Origin: Flavobacteriales bacterium
Lineage (GTDB): Bacteria > Bacteroidota > Bacteroidia > Flavobacteriales_E > Vicingaceae
Assembly: GCA_026196775.1 (NCBI GenBank)
Contig: JAPHUD010000002.1
Span: 1-64,000, forward strand
DNA: 64,000 nt
Direction: 5' to 3'
Shown: positions 45,555-53,528 of the stretch, piece by piece
How positions within the stretch are numbered: the stretch's first letter is position 1
How the letters are laid out: each line of letters starts with the position of its first letter
Program-made: the position numbers and the translations under genes
The notes under the pieces: model-generated
What the model saw: the letters and a program-made list of their open reading frames with translations, nothing else
The model's database searches: none
Told to the model about the DNA's origin: nothing

Positions 45555-46874
45555 TTATTTAAAATGTTTTAAAATAAAACTAATATCTTGCTTTGTTAAT
45601 ATTAATAAATTTTTGGTTGGACATTGAGTTTTAAAAATAATTAGTAAATAAGTGGTTATAAAAATCACAACATAACTAATTAGTGTAGCATAAGCTGCTC
45701 CAATAATGTTATAAATCGGAATTAAATACAAATCAAAAACTACTGTAAAAAAAAGCCCTATTAAACAAGCATATATACTATATTTACTCTTATTTAAAAC
45801 TATTGTTATGATAGAAAATATTTGAGTAATACAGGATATAAAAATCCCTATCGACAAAATTTGAAACGGTACTATCGTTGGAGCAAATTCTTCTCCATAC
45901 AATAATGGGATTAAAAATTCGGAAGTAATAAACGCTGTTAAAACCAATACAAAAAAGAACAATGTGCTAATTCTACTAATCAAAGTAAATATTTCAAATT
46001 TTTTATCGTCATTGCTACTAGAAATTTTTGGCAAAATTACCGAGGCAATAGTTACCGATAAATATAAAATTATTTGAACAATATTAGCAGCTAACGAATA
46101 ATGACTTAACTCTTTTTCATCTAAAAAGTAATTTACTATCCATAAATCGAGTCTGTAATTAAAAAAATTTATAACTGTTCCCAAATAAATCAACAAACTA
46201 TATCCTATAAATTTTTTTATTATTTCAGTAGTAATTTTATCTAATGTAGGTTTTACGTTAATCTTATTTATATATAAAATCAACCATACCAAGCTATTTA
46301 GAAACACTAAAAAAACAGTCAAAATCAACACATAATCAAACCTTTCTGAAGGTGTAAAATCTTCTTTTATTATGAAAAAATAAATTCCTAAAAACAACAA
46401 AGCGTTAATAATACTGTTGATTAACGCCATTCTGTTTATAATATTAAACTTAGAATGAGCTTGAAAAAATGAAGTTGCCAGATTATTAAAGAAAGTGAAA
46501 ACAAATAATACCACCACACTAAAAATATACGGCAGCTTATTATATTCTTCAGGAAAAAAATAGGAACTAAACCCCATGTAATAAGCCGTTAGAAGTAAGA
46601 CTATTAAAAAAATAGAACATAGTATAAAAACTGAAAACGACAGCCCTGCAACAATTTGTTCTGAATACTTTTTACTTGAAATAAAATACACTATTCCAGT
46701 TTGAATCCCAAAAGAAAAAACCATTACAAACAACAAATAATTTGCTTGAAATAAAGAAAATACTCCCTTAGCTTCTTCACCCAAAATTCTTGTTGAAAAC
46801 ACACCACTAATTATACCTAAGACAAACACAGGTATTTGAGTTAAAACTGAATTTATGATGTTTTTAACTAACAA
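45555..46874 (-). CDS. Polysaccharide flippase (Wzx-like, MATE/MOP superfamily)
   Basis: A 439-aa integral membrane protein with about 12-14 hydrophobic segments, for example IPVFVLGIISGVFSTRILGE at the N-terminus and YATLISYVVIFITTYLLIIF at the C-terminus. The layout is that of polysaccharide biosynthesis protein/Wzx flippases, which move lipid-linked repeat units across the inner membrane. The start is TTG at 46874 (MLVKNIINSVLTQ), since no ATG is available upstream of the first helix. Orientation is opposite to its neighbours on both sides. Confidence 0.85.
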   Translation of the reverse strand: MLVKNIINSVLTQIPVFVLGIISGVFSTRILGEEAKGVFSLFQANYLLFVMVFSFGIQTGIVYFISSKKYSEQIVAGLSFSVFILCSIFLIVLLLTAYYMGFSSYFFPEEYNKLPYIFSVVVLFVFTFFNNLATSFFQAHSKFNIINRMALINSIINALLFLGIYFFIIKEDFTPSERFDYVLILTVFLVFLNSLVWLILYINKINVKPTLDKITTEIIKKFIGYSLLIYLGTVINFFNYRLDLWIVNYFLDEKELSHYSLAANIVQIILYLSVTIASVILPKISSSNDDKKFEIFTLISRISTLFFFVLVLTAFITSEFLIPLLYGEEFAPTIVPFQILSIGIFISCITQIFSIITIVLNKSKYSIYACLIGLFFTVVFDLYLIPIYNIIGAAYATLISYVVIFITTYLLIIFKTQCPTKNLLILTKQDISFILKHFK

Positions 46875-46941
46875 ATTAAGAATTAATTTTAAAGTGCTAA
46901 AATAACTAAATTGATTGACGATAATTATAATCTCATTAACT

Positions 46942-46949
46942 TATCTTTG
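46942..46949 (+). promoter_or_regulatory. Candidate -7 box (TATCTTTG) for the second amidotransferase
   Basis: TATCTTTG fits TAnnTTTG, 34 bases before the TTG start at 46984. The nearest TTG for -33 (46915-46917) is 24 bases away, at the long end. Confidence 0.4.
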
Positions 46950-46983
46950 TGTTTTTTTAATTACTAATCCTATTTGTTAATAC

Positions 46984-48093
46984 TTGAAATCACAAAATCA
47001 ACAACAATGTACCAGATGCCTAATGGATACTAGTGATCCCGAAATTCATTTTGATGAAAACGGGTATTGTAATCATTGTGTTGATTACTTTAATACCTTA
47101 AAGAATTTAACTTATCAAGGTAAAAAAAGTGATGATGAACTGGAAAAGATTGTAGAAAAAATTAAAGCTTCTGGAAAAAATCAAACTTACGACTGTGTAA
47201 TAGGAGTTAGCGGAGGCATTGATAGCAGCTATGTTGCTTATCTCACAAAAAAATTAGGCTTAAAGCCACTTGCCGTTCACATGGATAATGGTTGGAACAG
47301 CGAATTAGCTGTGAGCAACATTGAAAAATTGCTGAATCAATTAAATATTGACCTTTATACCCACGTGTTAGATTGGGATGAATTTAAAGATTTACAGCTT
47401 TCGTTTTTAAAAGCCTCCATTCCTGAAATAGAAACTCCTACCGATATGGCTATACCGGCAGTTTTACATCAAGTTGCTGCCAAACATAATATAAAACACA
47501 TTATAAGTGGAGGTAATTACGCTACCGAAGGTATTTTACCAAAAAGTTGGCATTACGATAGGAAAGATGTTACTTTCTTAAAAGCCATTCAACAACAATT
47601 TGGCACTAAAAAACTAAAGACCTTCCCTACTTTTGGTTATCAAAAAGAAATTTACTACAAGTTTGTAAAAGGAATTCGATTTGTTTATATGCTAAATTAT
47701 GTTCCTTTTTCTAAAAAAGATGCTGTTGAATTGCTTGAAAAAGAGTTGAATTGGAAATATTATGGAGGAAAACATTTTGAATCTAGGTTTACAAAATTGG
47801 TTCAAGCCTACATTCTCCCCGAAAAATTCAATATCGACTACAGAAAATCTACCTACTCCACTCAAATTTGTGCCGGAGAAGTAACTCGTGAAGAAGTGAT
47901 TGATGAACTTCAACTAAAACCTCACAGAGATCTTAACCTAACTGAAGAAATTGAATATTTCTGTAAAAAACTAAACATCAGTTTAAGCGATTTTGACAAC
48001 ATGATGAAAGAAAAACCTAAAAGTTACAGCAACTACCCTAACAATCAAGCGTTTTTAGAATTTTTATACAAAACCTACCAGCGTTATTTCTAA
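46984..48093 (+). CDS. N-acetyl sugar amidotransferase (WbpG/PseA/LegG-like), second paralogue
   Basis: A 369-aa paralogue of the gene at 41189. Zinc knuckle CTRCLMDTSDP ... YCNHCVDYF, PP-loop GVSGGIDSSYVAYL, the ligand region HMDNGWNSELAVSNIEKLLN and ICAGEVTREEVIDELQ are conserved. The two share the same length and the same motif order. TTG at 46984 is almost forced: an in-frame TAA ends 3 bases before the preceding codon, and the first ATG would delete the zinc knuckle. It precedes the GT4 gene at 48155, forming a short plus-strand unit. It probably acts on a different sugar or position from its paralogue. Confidence 0.87.
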   Translation: MKSQNQQQCTRCLMDTSDPEIHFDENGYCNHCVDYFNTLKNLTYQGKKSDDELEKIVEKIKASGKNQTYDCVIGVSGGIDSSYVAYLTKKLGLKPLAVHMDNGWNSELAVSNIEKLLNQLNIDLYTHVLDWDEFKDLQLSFLKASIPEIETPTDMAIPAVLHQVAAKHNIKHIISGGNYATEGILPKSWHYDRKDVTFLKAIQQQFGTKKLKTFPTFGYQKEIYYKFVKGIRFVYMLNYVPFSKKDAVELLEKELNWKYYGGKHFESRFTKLVQAYILPEKFNIDYRKSTYSTQICAGEVTREEVIDELQLKPHRDLNLTEEIEYFCKKLNISLSDFDNMMKEKPKSYSNYPNNQAFLEFLYKTYQRYF

Positions 48094-48154
48094 TAAAAAT
48101 TTGTTTCTAATTGAATTCTTTATTTTTGCAATTACAAGCCTAGTAAGTAAAAAA

Positions 48155-49225
48155 ATGACAAAAATCCTTTTTCTAACTCCTTACCCTATCAACTCAGCTC
48201 CTAGCCAACGATTTAGATTTGAGCAATATTTCACTTACTTAACTAACAACAATATTGAGATTCAAACAGCTCCTTTTTTAGATGAAGCTACATGGAAAAT
48301 ATTCTATCTGAGAGGTTATTTATTAAAAAAAACCTTAGGAATTCTAAAAGGTGTTATTAATAGGCATTTACTGCTACTAAAAATTCATCAATTCGATAAA
48401 GTATTTATACACAGAGAAGCAGCTATGATTGGCCCTGCTTATTTTGAATGGCTAATTGTTAAGGTTTTCAGAAAAAAAATAATTTTTGATTTTGATGATG
48501 CCATTTGGCTAAAAGATGTTTCTGACGCCAATGAAAATCTGAGCTGGCTAAAGCTTCCAAATAAAACAAAATCTATTATCAAATATGCTCACACAGTAAT
48601 TGCAGGCAACACTCATTTAGCAAATTTTGCATTACAATTCAATAAAAATGTAAGTATCATTCCAACTACTATTGACACTTCCTACCACCTACCTTTACAA
48701 AAAAAGCCAACAGATAAAATAAAAATTGGATGGACGGGTTCTTCAACCACCAACAAACATTTTGAGTTATTAAAAAAGGTTTTAGCAACAATAACTTCAA
48801 AATTTCCACAAGTCGAAATTATTATGATTTCTAATGTCGCTATTTATAATAATGAATTTGATATCAAATTTAAAAAATGGAACCAACAAACAGAAATTGA
48901 AGACTTATCTCAGATAGACATTGGTATTATGCCTCTGCCAAATGACGAATGGGCTAAAGGCAAGTGTGGCTTTAAAGGGCTTCAATACATGGCTTTAGAA
49001 ATTCCAACCATTATGTCTCCAGTTGGTGTGAACACAGAAATTATTCATGATGGAGAGAATGGGTTTTTAGCAGCCACAGAAGAAGATTGGCTGGACAAGC
49101 TTGACTTATTGATTCAGTCGGAAGAACTTAGAAAAAAACTAGGAAAAACTGGCAGACAAACAGTTATTGATAAGTACTCCATTGAAGCAAATAAAAACAA
49201 GTATTTAACCTTATTGTCTACTTGA
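48155..49225 (+). CDS. Glycosyltransferase family 4
   Basis: A 356-aa GT-B enzyme from the ATG at 48155 (MTKILFLTPYPINSAPSQRF); a reading from the TTG at 48101 is not supported. It has the N-terminal acceptor domain with IIFDFDDAIWLKD and the donor domain KIGWTGSSTTNKHFELLKKV, IDIGIMPLPNDEWAKGKCGF, KGLQYMALEIPTIMSPVGVN and IHDGENGFLAATEEDW. It ends in an 8-base overlap with the convergent gene at 49218. Confidence 0.88.
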   Translation: MTKILFLTPYPINSAPSQRFRFEQYFTYLTNNNIEIQTAPFLDEATWKIFYLRGYLLKKTLGILKGVINRHLLLLKIHQFDKVFIHREAAMIGPAYFEWLIVKVFRKKIIFDFDDAIWLKDVSDANENLSWLKLPNKTKSIIKYAHTVIAGNTHLANFALQFNKNVSIIPTTIDTSYHLPLQKKPTDKIKIGWTGSSTTNKHFELLKKVLATITSKFPQVEIIMISNVAIYNNEFDIKFKKWNQQTEIEDLSQIDIGIMPLPNDEWAKGKCGFKGLQYMALEIPTIMSPVGVNTEIIHDGENGFLAATEEDWLDKLDLLIQSEELRKKLGKTGRQTVIDKYSIEANKNKYLTLLST

Positions 49226-50585
49226 TTATAAATCGTTTCTTTTCTTCCCTAGCAATGTTGTATATTAATATTAAAGCCGTTACAAATAATAGTTGAGCAG
49301 GCATTTTATACCTAGATAAAGCTCCAAAATTATAAGAACTCATCCCCACAACTACTCCAAATAACACCGAAAAAATCATCATAAACAATACATCTTTGTT
49401 GGCAATTATTATTTTAAAAAACTTTCCTCTGAGCTTAATAAGTAAATACAAAAAAAATAAAAACACTAACAGACTCTCTGCAGCTCCAATAAGGGTTGGA
49501 ACATTTCTAATTTCCCATGGATATGGCCTAAAAAAAGTAACATTAAACGCTGCAGGAGCAATTTTTAAATATCCTGTTGGGGTAAACTCTATCTCGCCTA
49601 AGGTATATCCAGACTGATCTTGTGTTGTAGCTAAATAACTATGCCATGATTGAAACCCCTCTAAGGTATGCTCTAATTTATCAATATCGTATTTTCCTGC
49701 CGCATCAGAAACATTTTTTAATACAGAAAAAGTCCCTACAGCTATTACCATTACTATTATTGGAATAAGCACAATTCTTATAAAACTTCCTTTTATTACA
49801 TTTTTTAAATTAGATTGCCCCCAAATCATCAATGTTGGTAGAAGAATGTATAATATATACGGCTTTAAATATAATATTAATATGGAAGATATGATGATTA
49901 AGAATATACTTCCCCAAATTCTTCTTTTGAATATAAATATATTTGAAAAGGAATATATCATCCAACCCATACACCCCATTGTAACTGTATCTTTTAACAC
50001 ACCTCCCCCCCAAAAAATTATAGAAGGTATCATAAAGAAACTAATCATTAAATGTTTGCTGTATTTTGGATATATTTTACAAAAATTAGAATACGCTGCC
50101 CAAAGACCCAAAAATGAAGCTGCTGAAAAAATTACAGTTGTTGTCCCATAAGAAAACAACCCGAAAAAGTTAGCAACTACTATTAACTTCACCATTACCC
50201 ATATATCCTTACCATTAATAAAATAGATAGTTTCCATATCCACCATGTCTCCAGTTAAATTAAGGTTGTCATGAGAAGTAAAAAAAAGTTCGATAAGTCT
50301 TATGGGGTTATTTACAAATATTTTAGAAATTTCCTCTGCTGCCTTGTAGTAACTTAAGCTATCTCCTCCCTTGTAGTAATAAACCGTTAGTAAAGCAAAC
50401 ATAAAGCCGCCTACCACTTTTGCTGTTAGAGCAAGTATAAAGTATTTGTATTCTGGATTTTTAGCAATTTTAATCCGTTTTACATAGTAAGCAATAATAT
50501 ACAACAAAGCAAAGTAAATTATTGCTAAGCACATATCATAAAGGCTTAGTTTCAAATCAAAATAATCTACTAATTGAAATTTCAT
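49218..50585 (-). CDS. Multi-spanning membrane protein, candidate polysaccharide polymerase (Wzy)
   Basis: A 455-aa integral membrane protein with about 11-12 hydrophobic segments (for example FILALTAKVVGGFMFALLTV, FIRIVLIPIIVMVIAVGTF) and a longer soluble loop of about 60 residues (SDAAGKYDIDKLEHTLEGFQ and beyond). This topology, plus its place beside wzx in a locus otherwise lacking a polymerase, suggests Wzy. I recognise no conserved Wzy motif. It follows the aminotransferase by 3 bases. Sequence similarity would not settle its role. Confidence 0.55.
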   Translation of the reverse strand: MKFQLVDYFDLKLSLYDMCLAIIYFALLYIIAYYVKRIKIAKNPEYKYFILALTAKVVGGFMFALLTVYYYKGGDSLSYYKAAEEISKIFVNNPIRLIELFFTSHDNLNLTGDMVDMETIYFINGKDIWVMVKLIVVANFFGLFSYGTTTVIFSAASFLGLWAAYSNFCKIYPKYSKHLMISFFMIPSIIFWGGGVLKDTVTMGCMGWMIYSFSNIFIFKRRIWGSIFLIIISSILILYLKPYILYILLPTLMIWGQSNLKNVIKGSFIRIVLIPIIVMVIAVGTFSVLKNVSDAAGKYDIDKLEHTLEGFQSWHSYLATTQDQSGYTLGEIEFTPTGYLKIAPAAFNVTFFRPYPWEIRNVPTLIGAAESLLVFLFFLYLLIKLRGKFFKIIIANKDVLFMMIFSVLFGVVVGMSSYNFGALSRYKMPAQLLFVTALILIYNIAREEKKRFIIK

Positions 50586-50588
50586 TTA

Positions 50589-51713
50589 TTATTTTAGTTG
50601 TATTTTAAGGGTTTCAATCAATTTTATGATATGCTCCTTTTCTAAATCAAAATATAAAGGCAATCTTAACAACCTGTCACTTTCTGTCTTGCTATAATCG
50701 TTTGTTGAGCAAAAATAAGGATAGTTCCTTCCTCTATCACTTAAATGTAATGGAGAATAATGGGAATATGCTGCGATACCATTTTTTTGTAAAAAGATAG
50801 ATAGTTCATTTCTCTGTAATGCATCTTTAAGTTTAATAAATAATATATGTGAATTATGGTTGTAAGCTGATTCATAAAAATCAATCAGTTGTAAGTTCTT
50901 TAATGGTTCTAGATTTTCTTTATAAAAATTAAAAAGTATTTTTCTTTTTTGAGTTACAATAGGTAACTCCTGTAATTGAGCTAATAAAAAAGCTGAATTT
51001 ATCTCACTTAAGCCATAACTTGAACCTAATGTTTTCCATGTATATTCACTTACCTTTCCAGCTAAAAACGCTTTTCTGTCAGTACCTTTTTCTATAATAA
51101 CATCAATTTTCTCTATTAAAGTTTTATTATTTATCAATATAGCCCCTCCTTCTCCACATTGAATATTTTTTGTATCATGAAAACTGACACAGCCTATATC
51201 ACCAAAAGTTCCTAAATGTTTATTTTTATAATAGGAATCAATACTTTGAGCAGCATCCTCTATTAAAAAAATGTTGTTAGCGTTACATAATTCCACTATT
51301 TTTTCAATGTTTTCTGTAAATCCGGCATAATGTACTAAAACTATAGCTTTAGTTTTTGACGTAATAGCTTTCTCTAATAAGTTTTCATCTAAACACATGG
51401 TATTTGGGTTTACATCTACAAGCACCAAACGAGCACCTCTAAGAGCAAATGCATTTGCTGATGAAACAAATGTAAAGGAGGGAACAATTACCTCATCTCC
51501 TTCTTTTACGTCAATAGCTAAAGCGGCTAATTCCAATGCAGAGGTGCAGCTTGCTGTTAATCGAATTGATTCGCAGCCTGTAATTTTTGCTAATTCTAAT
51601 TCACATTTTTTGGAAAATATTCCAGGATAAGAAAAGCTTTTATTTGCAATTACCTCATTTATGTAAGTAACTTCGTCTCCTGAAACAAATGGTATATTAA
51701 ACGGAATTTTCAA
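50589..51713 (-). CDS. WecE/RffA-type sugar 4-aminotransferase
   Basis: PLP-dependent DegT/DnrJ/EryC1-family aminotransferase (374 aa from the TTG at 51713). MKIPFNIPFVSGDEVTYINE matches the normal WecE N-terminus; extra upstream residues would only be antisense to rdgB. It has the PLP lysine region SFHDTKNIQCGEGGAI (Lys of DTKN), ASCTSALELAALAID and ITSKTKAIVLVHYAGF. It probably makes dTDP-4-amino-4,6-dideoxygalactose or a similar amino sugar, one possible substrate for acetylation and the amidotransferases. Its start lies only 7 bases from the rdgB ATG on the other strand. Confidence 0.85.
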   Translation of the reverse strand: MKIPFNIPFVSGDEVTYINEVIANKSFSYPGIFSKKCELELAKITGCESIRLTASCTSALELAALAIDVKEGDEVIVPSFTFVSSANAFALRGARLVLVDVNPNTMCLDENLLEKAITSKTKAIVLVHYAGFTENIEKIVELCNANNIFLIEDAAQSIDSYYKNKHLGTFGDIGCVSFHDTKNIQCGEGGAILINNKTLIEKIDVIIEKGTDRKAFLAGKVSEYTWKTLGSSYGLSEINSAFLLAQLQELPIVTQKRKILFNFYKENLEPLKNLQLIDFYESAYNHNSHILFIKLKDALQRNELSIFLQKNGIAAYSHYSPLHLSDRGRNYPYFCSTNDYSKTESDRLLRLPLYFDLEKEHIIKLIETLKIQLK

Positions 51714-51720
51714 AATAGTT

Positions 51721-52302
51721 ATGATAGAATTAGTTTTTGCTACAAATAACGAAAATAAAATTAAAGAAATAAATGCTTTATTAACCAACTCCATTAAGAT
51801 ATTAAGTCTAAAAGACATTGGTTGTCACGAAGGCATTCCTGAAACTGCTGATACCATTAAAGGAAATGCCATTTTAAAAGCAAAATATGTTTATGAAAAA
51901 TATGGCTACGATTGTTTTGCAGATGATACTGGTTTGGAAATTAAATCGCTAAATGATGAGCCTGGAGTTTTCTCAGCAAGATATGCAGGAGAAGAAAAAA
52001 ATGCCGATAAAAACATGAATAAAGTGCTCCAAAAATTAGCATTATATTCAGATAGAACTGCTCAGTTTAAAACAGTTGTTGCATTAGTGATTAATGGAGA
52101 AACAAGCACTTTTGAAGGAATTGTTGAAGGTGAAATTACAAGTAATAAACATGGGAAAAATGGTTTTGGTTATGATCCTATCTTTAAACCAAACGGCTAC
52201 AAAATCACTTTTGCAGAAATGCCATTGTCTGAAAAAAATAAGATTAGTCATAGAGGTCGTGCTGTAAAAAAGTTGATTGATTTCTTGAATTCAACAAAAT
52301 AA
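51721..52302 (+). CDS. rdgB: XTP/dITP diphosphatase (HAM1 family)
   Basis: Housecleaning enzyme that hydrolyses non-canonical purine triphosphates (193 aa). It has FATNNENKIKEINALL (residues 5-20), CFADDTGLEIKSLNDEPGVF, SARYAGEE, GKNGFGYDPIFKP and SEKNKISHRGRAVKKLI, all normal for the family. It is a housekeeping gene at the right edge of the polysaccharide locus, ended by a bidirectional terminator. Confidence 0.95.
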   Translation: MIELVFATNNENKIKEINALLTNSIKILSLKDIGCHEGIPETADTIKGNAILKAKYVYEKYGYDCFADDTGLEIKSLNDEPGVFSARYAGEEKNADKNMNKVLQKLALYSDRTAQFKTVVALVINGETSTFEGIVEGEITSNKHGKNGFGYDPIFKPNGYKITFAEMPLSEKNKISHRGRAVKKLIDFLNSTK

Positions 52303-52331
52303 AAAAGAGCATGAAAAACATGCTCTTTTTA
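52302..52331. terminator. Bidirectional terminator between rdgB and the YceI gene
   Basis: Stem AAAAAGAGCATG / CATGCTCTTTTT around AAAAA, directly after the rdgB stop. The A-run on the left also gives a T-run for the minus-strand YceI gene. Confidence 0.85.
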
Positions 52332-52356
52332 AAATATTCAACTATTTTATAACTAA

Positions 52357-52944
52357 TTATTTAAATGCAACTTTAAACTTTACAGTAAAAATATCATCAA
52401 TCATTTTGTCTCCTAATCCTTCAAAAAACTTTCCTGAGCCATATTTAATATCATATAAAGTTCTGTCCACTTTAACCTCTGCGTAAGCTGCTACTTTACC
52501 ATCTTTTATATCGATAGTTGCTGGAAATTCTATTGATTTAGTAATCCCTTTAATGGTTAAATCTGCTTTAACAATATAAGTATTACCTTTTTTTTGTTTA
52601 GTAGAAATAATTTTTAAAATTGCCTCTCCGTGGTTTTTAGTATCAAAAAAATCAGCAGAATTTAAATGACCTTCTAATTTGCCTTTCATTTCTCCTTCTA
52701 AATCTGTAACAACTATCGATGTCATATCAATAATTACTTCTCCTCCAACTATTTTATTATCTTCAACTTTTACCGTTCCTTCTTTAATTTCAATTGTGCC
52801 ATTGTGTTGTCCAGTAACTTTTTTACCTACCCATTCCACAGTACTTAAATCTTTTTTAATGTGTAAATGACTGTCGTCTCCATGGGCTTTTAACGATAAT
52901 ACTGATGCAGCTATTACCGCCATACTTAAAATAATTTTTTTCAT
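52357..52944 (-). CDS. Secreted YceI-family lipid-binding protein
   Basis: A 195-aa YceI-like lipocalin fold protein that binds polyisoprenoid-type lipids in its family. It has a signal peptide (IILSMAVIAASVLSLKA), the opening STVEWVGKKVTGQHNGTIEI, a middle GHLNSADFFDTKNHGEAILK and the end KYGSGKFFEGLGDKMIDDIF. Location is the periplasm or surface. It is alone, with a palindromic site upstream of its promoter box. Confidence 0.92.
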   Translation of the reverse strand: MKKIILSMAVIAASVLSLKAHGDDSHLHIKKDLSTVEWVGKKVTGQHNGTIEIKEGTVKVEDNKIVGGEVIIDMTSIVVTDLEGEMKGKLEGHLNSADFFDTKNHGEAILKIISTKQKKGNTYIVKADLTIKGITKSIEFPATIDIKDGKVAAYAEVKVDRTLYDIKYGSGKFFEGLGDKMIDDIFTVKFKVAFK

Positions 52945-52971
52945 GTTTTCTAATTTTTAAAATTTATATTA

Positions 52972-52979
52972 CAAATATA
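52972..52979 (-). promoter_or_regulatory. -7 box (TATATTTG) of the YceI gene
   Basis: The minus-strand TATATTTG matches TAnnTTTG, 28 bases upstream of the ATG. No TTG is found at -33; instead the palindrome at 52991-53008 covers that position. Confidence 0.45.
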
Positions 52980-52990
52980 TGTAATAACAT

Positions 52991-53008
52991 TAAATGTATA
53001 TACATTTA
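52991..53008. promoter_or_regulatory. Perfect 18-bp palindrome, candidate operator of the YceI gene
   Basis: TAAATGTATATACATTTA reads the same on both strands. It starts 11 bases upstream of the -7 box, so it sits where RNA polymerase would contact the -33 region, a normal place for a repressor or activator dimer. Confidence 0.5.
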
Positions 53009-53056
53009 TTATTTAATTTTTGTTAATTTTTGTTAAGCTGACTTCAAAGAGATTGA

Positions 53057-53461
53057 TTATTTTATCTCTTGACAAAGTTCTATAAGCACTCCATTAACAG
53101 ATTTAGGATGCAGAAAGCATACCAATTTATTGTCAGCTCCTTTTTTTGGTTGTTCATTTAAAACTACAAATCCTTCTTTAGATAAACGCTCCATTTCTGC
53201 ATAGATATCATCCACATCAAAAGCAATATGATGAATCCCTTCGCCTTTCTTTTCTATAAACTTATGGATAGCACTTTCTTCAGAAGTTGCTTCTAGTAAT
53301 TCAATTTTGTTTTCTCCTGTTTTAAAAAAAGTAGTAATTACATTTTCACTTTCTACAGCTTCTGTTTTGTATGGAGCCTGATTAAAAAGCTTGGCATATG
53401 TTTCTGTTGCCTTTTTAATATCTTTTACAGCAATACCTATATGTTCAATTTTTTGTATCAT
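53057..53461 (-). CDS. mce: Methylmalonyl-CoA epimerase
   Basis: Vicinal-oxygen-chelate enzyme (134 aa) that racemises methylmalonyl-CoA in propionate and branched-chain metabolism. It has IEHIGIAVKDIKKATETYAK (His ligand), GIHHIAFDVDDIYAEMERL (His ligand) and the C-terminal LIELCQEIK with the Glu ligand, all in place. Length is normal. A terminator hairpin ends about 10 bases upstream of its start, so it either has a hidden promoter there or depends on read-through. Confidence 0.92.
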   Translation of the reverse strand: MIQKIEHIGIAVKDIKKATETYAKLFNQAPYKTEAVESENVITTFFKTGENKIELLEATSEESAIHKFIEKKGEGIHHIAFDVDDIYAEMERLSKEGFVVLNEQPKKGADNKLVCFLHPKSVNGVLIELCQEIK

Positions 53462-53472
53462 ATTTCATTTCA

Positions 53473-53508
53473 AAAAAAAATCCTCACTAAAATTAGCGAG
53501 GATTTTTT
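53473..53508 (-). terminator. Terminator between the T9SS cargo gene and mce
   Basis: On the minus strand, AAATCCTCGCTAA / TTAGTGAGGATTT (one mismatch pair) is followed by TTTTTTTTT. It is about 20 bases past the stop of the gene at 53529 and just before mce. Confidence 0.8.
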
Positions 53509-53528
53509 AATATTAATAATTATTTAAG

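Noticed and set aside
48101-48154. TTG start at 48101 for the GT4 gene.
   Set aside because: It would add a hydrophobic extension before MTKILFLTPYP, the normal start of GT4 enzymes.
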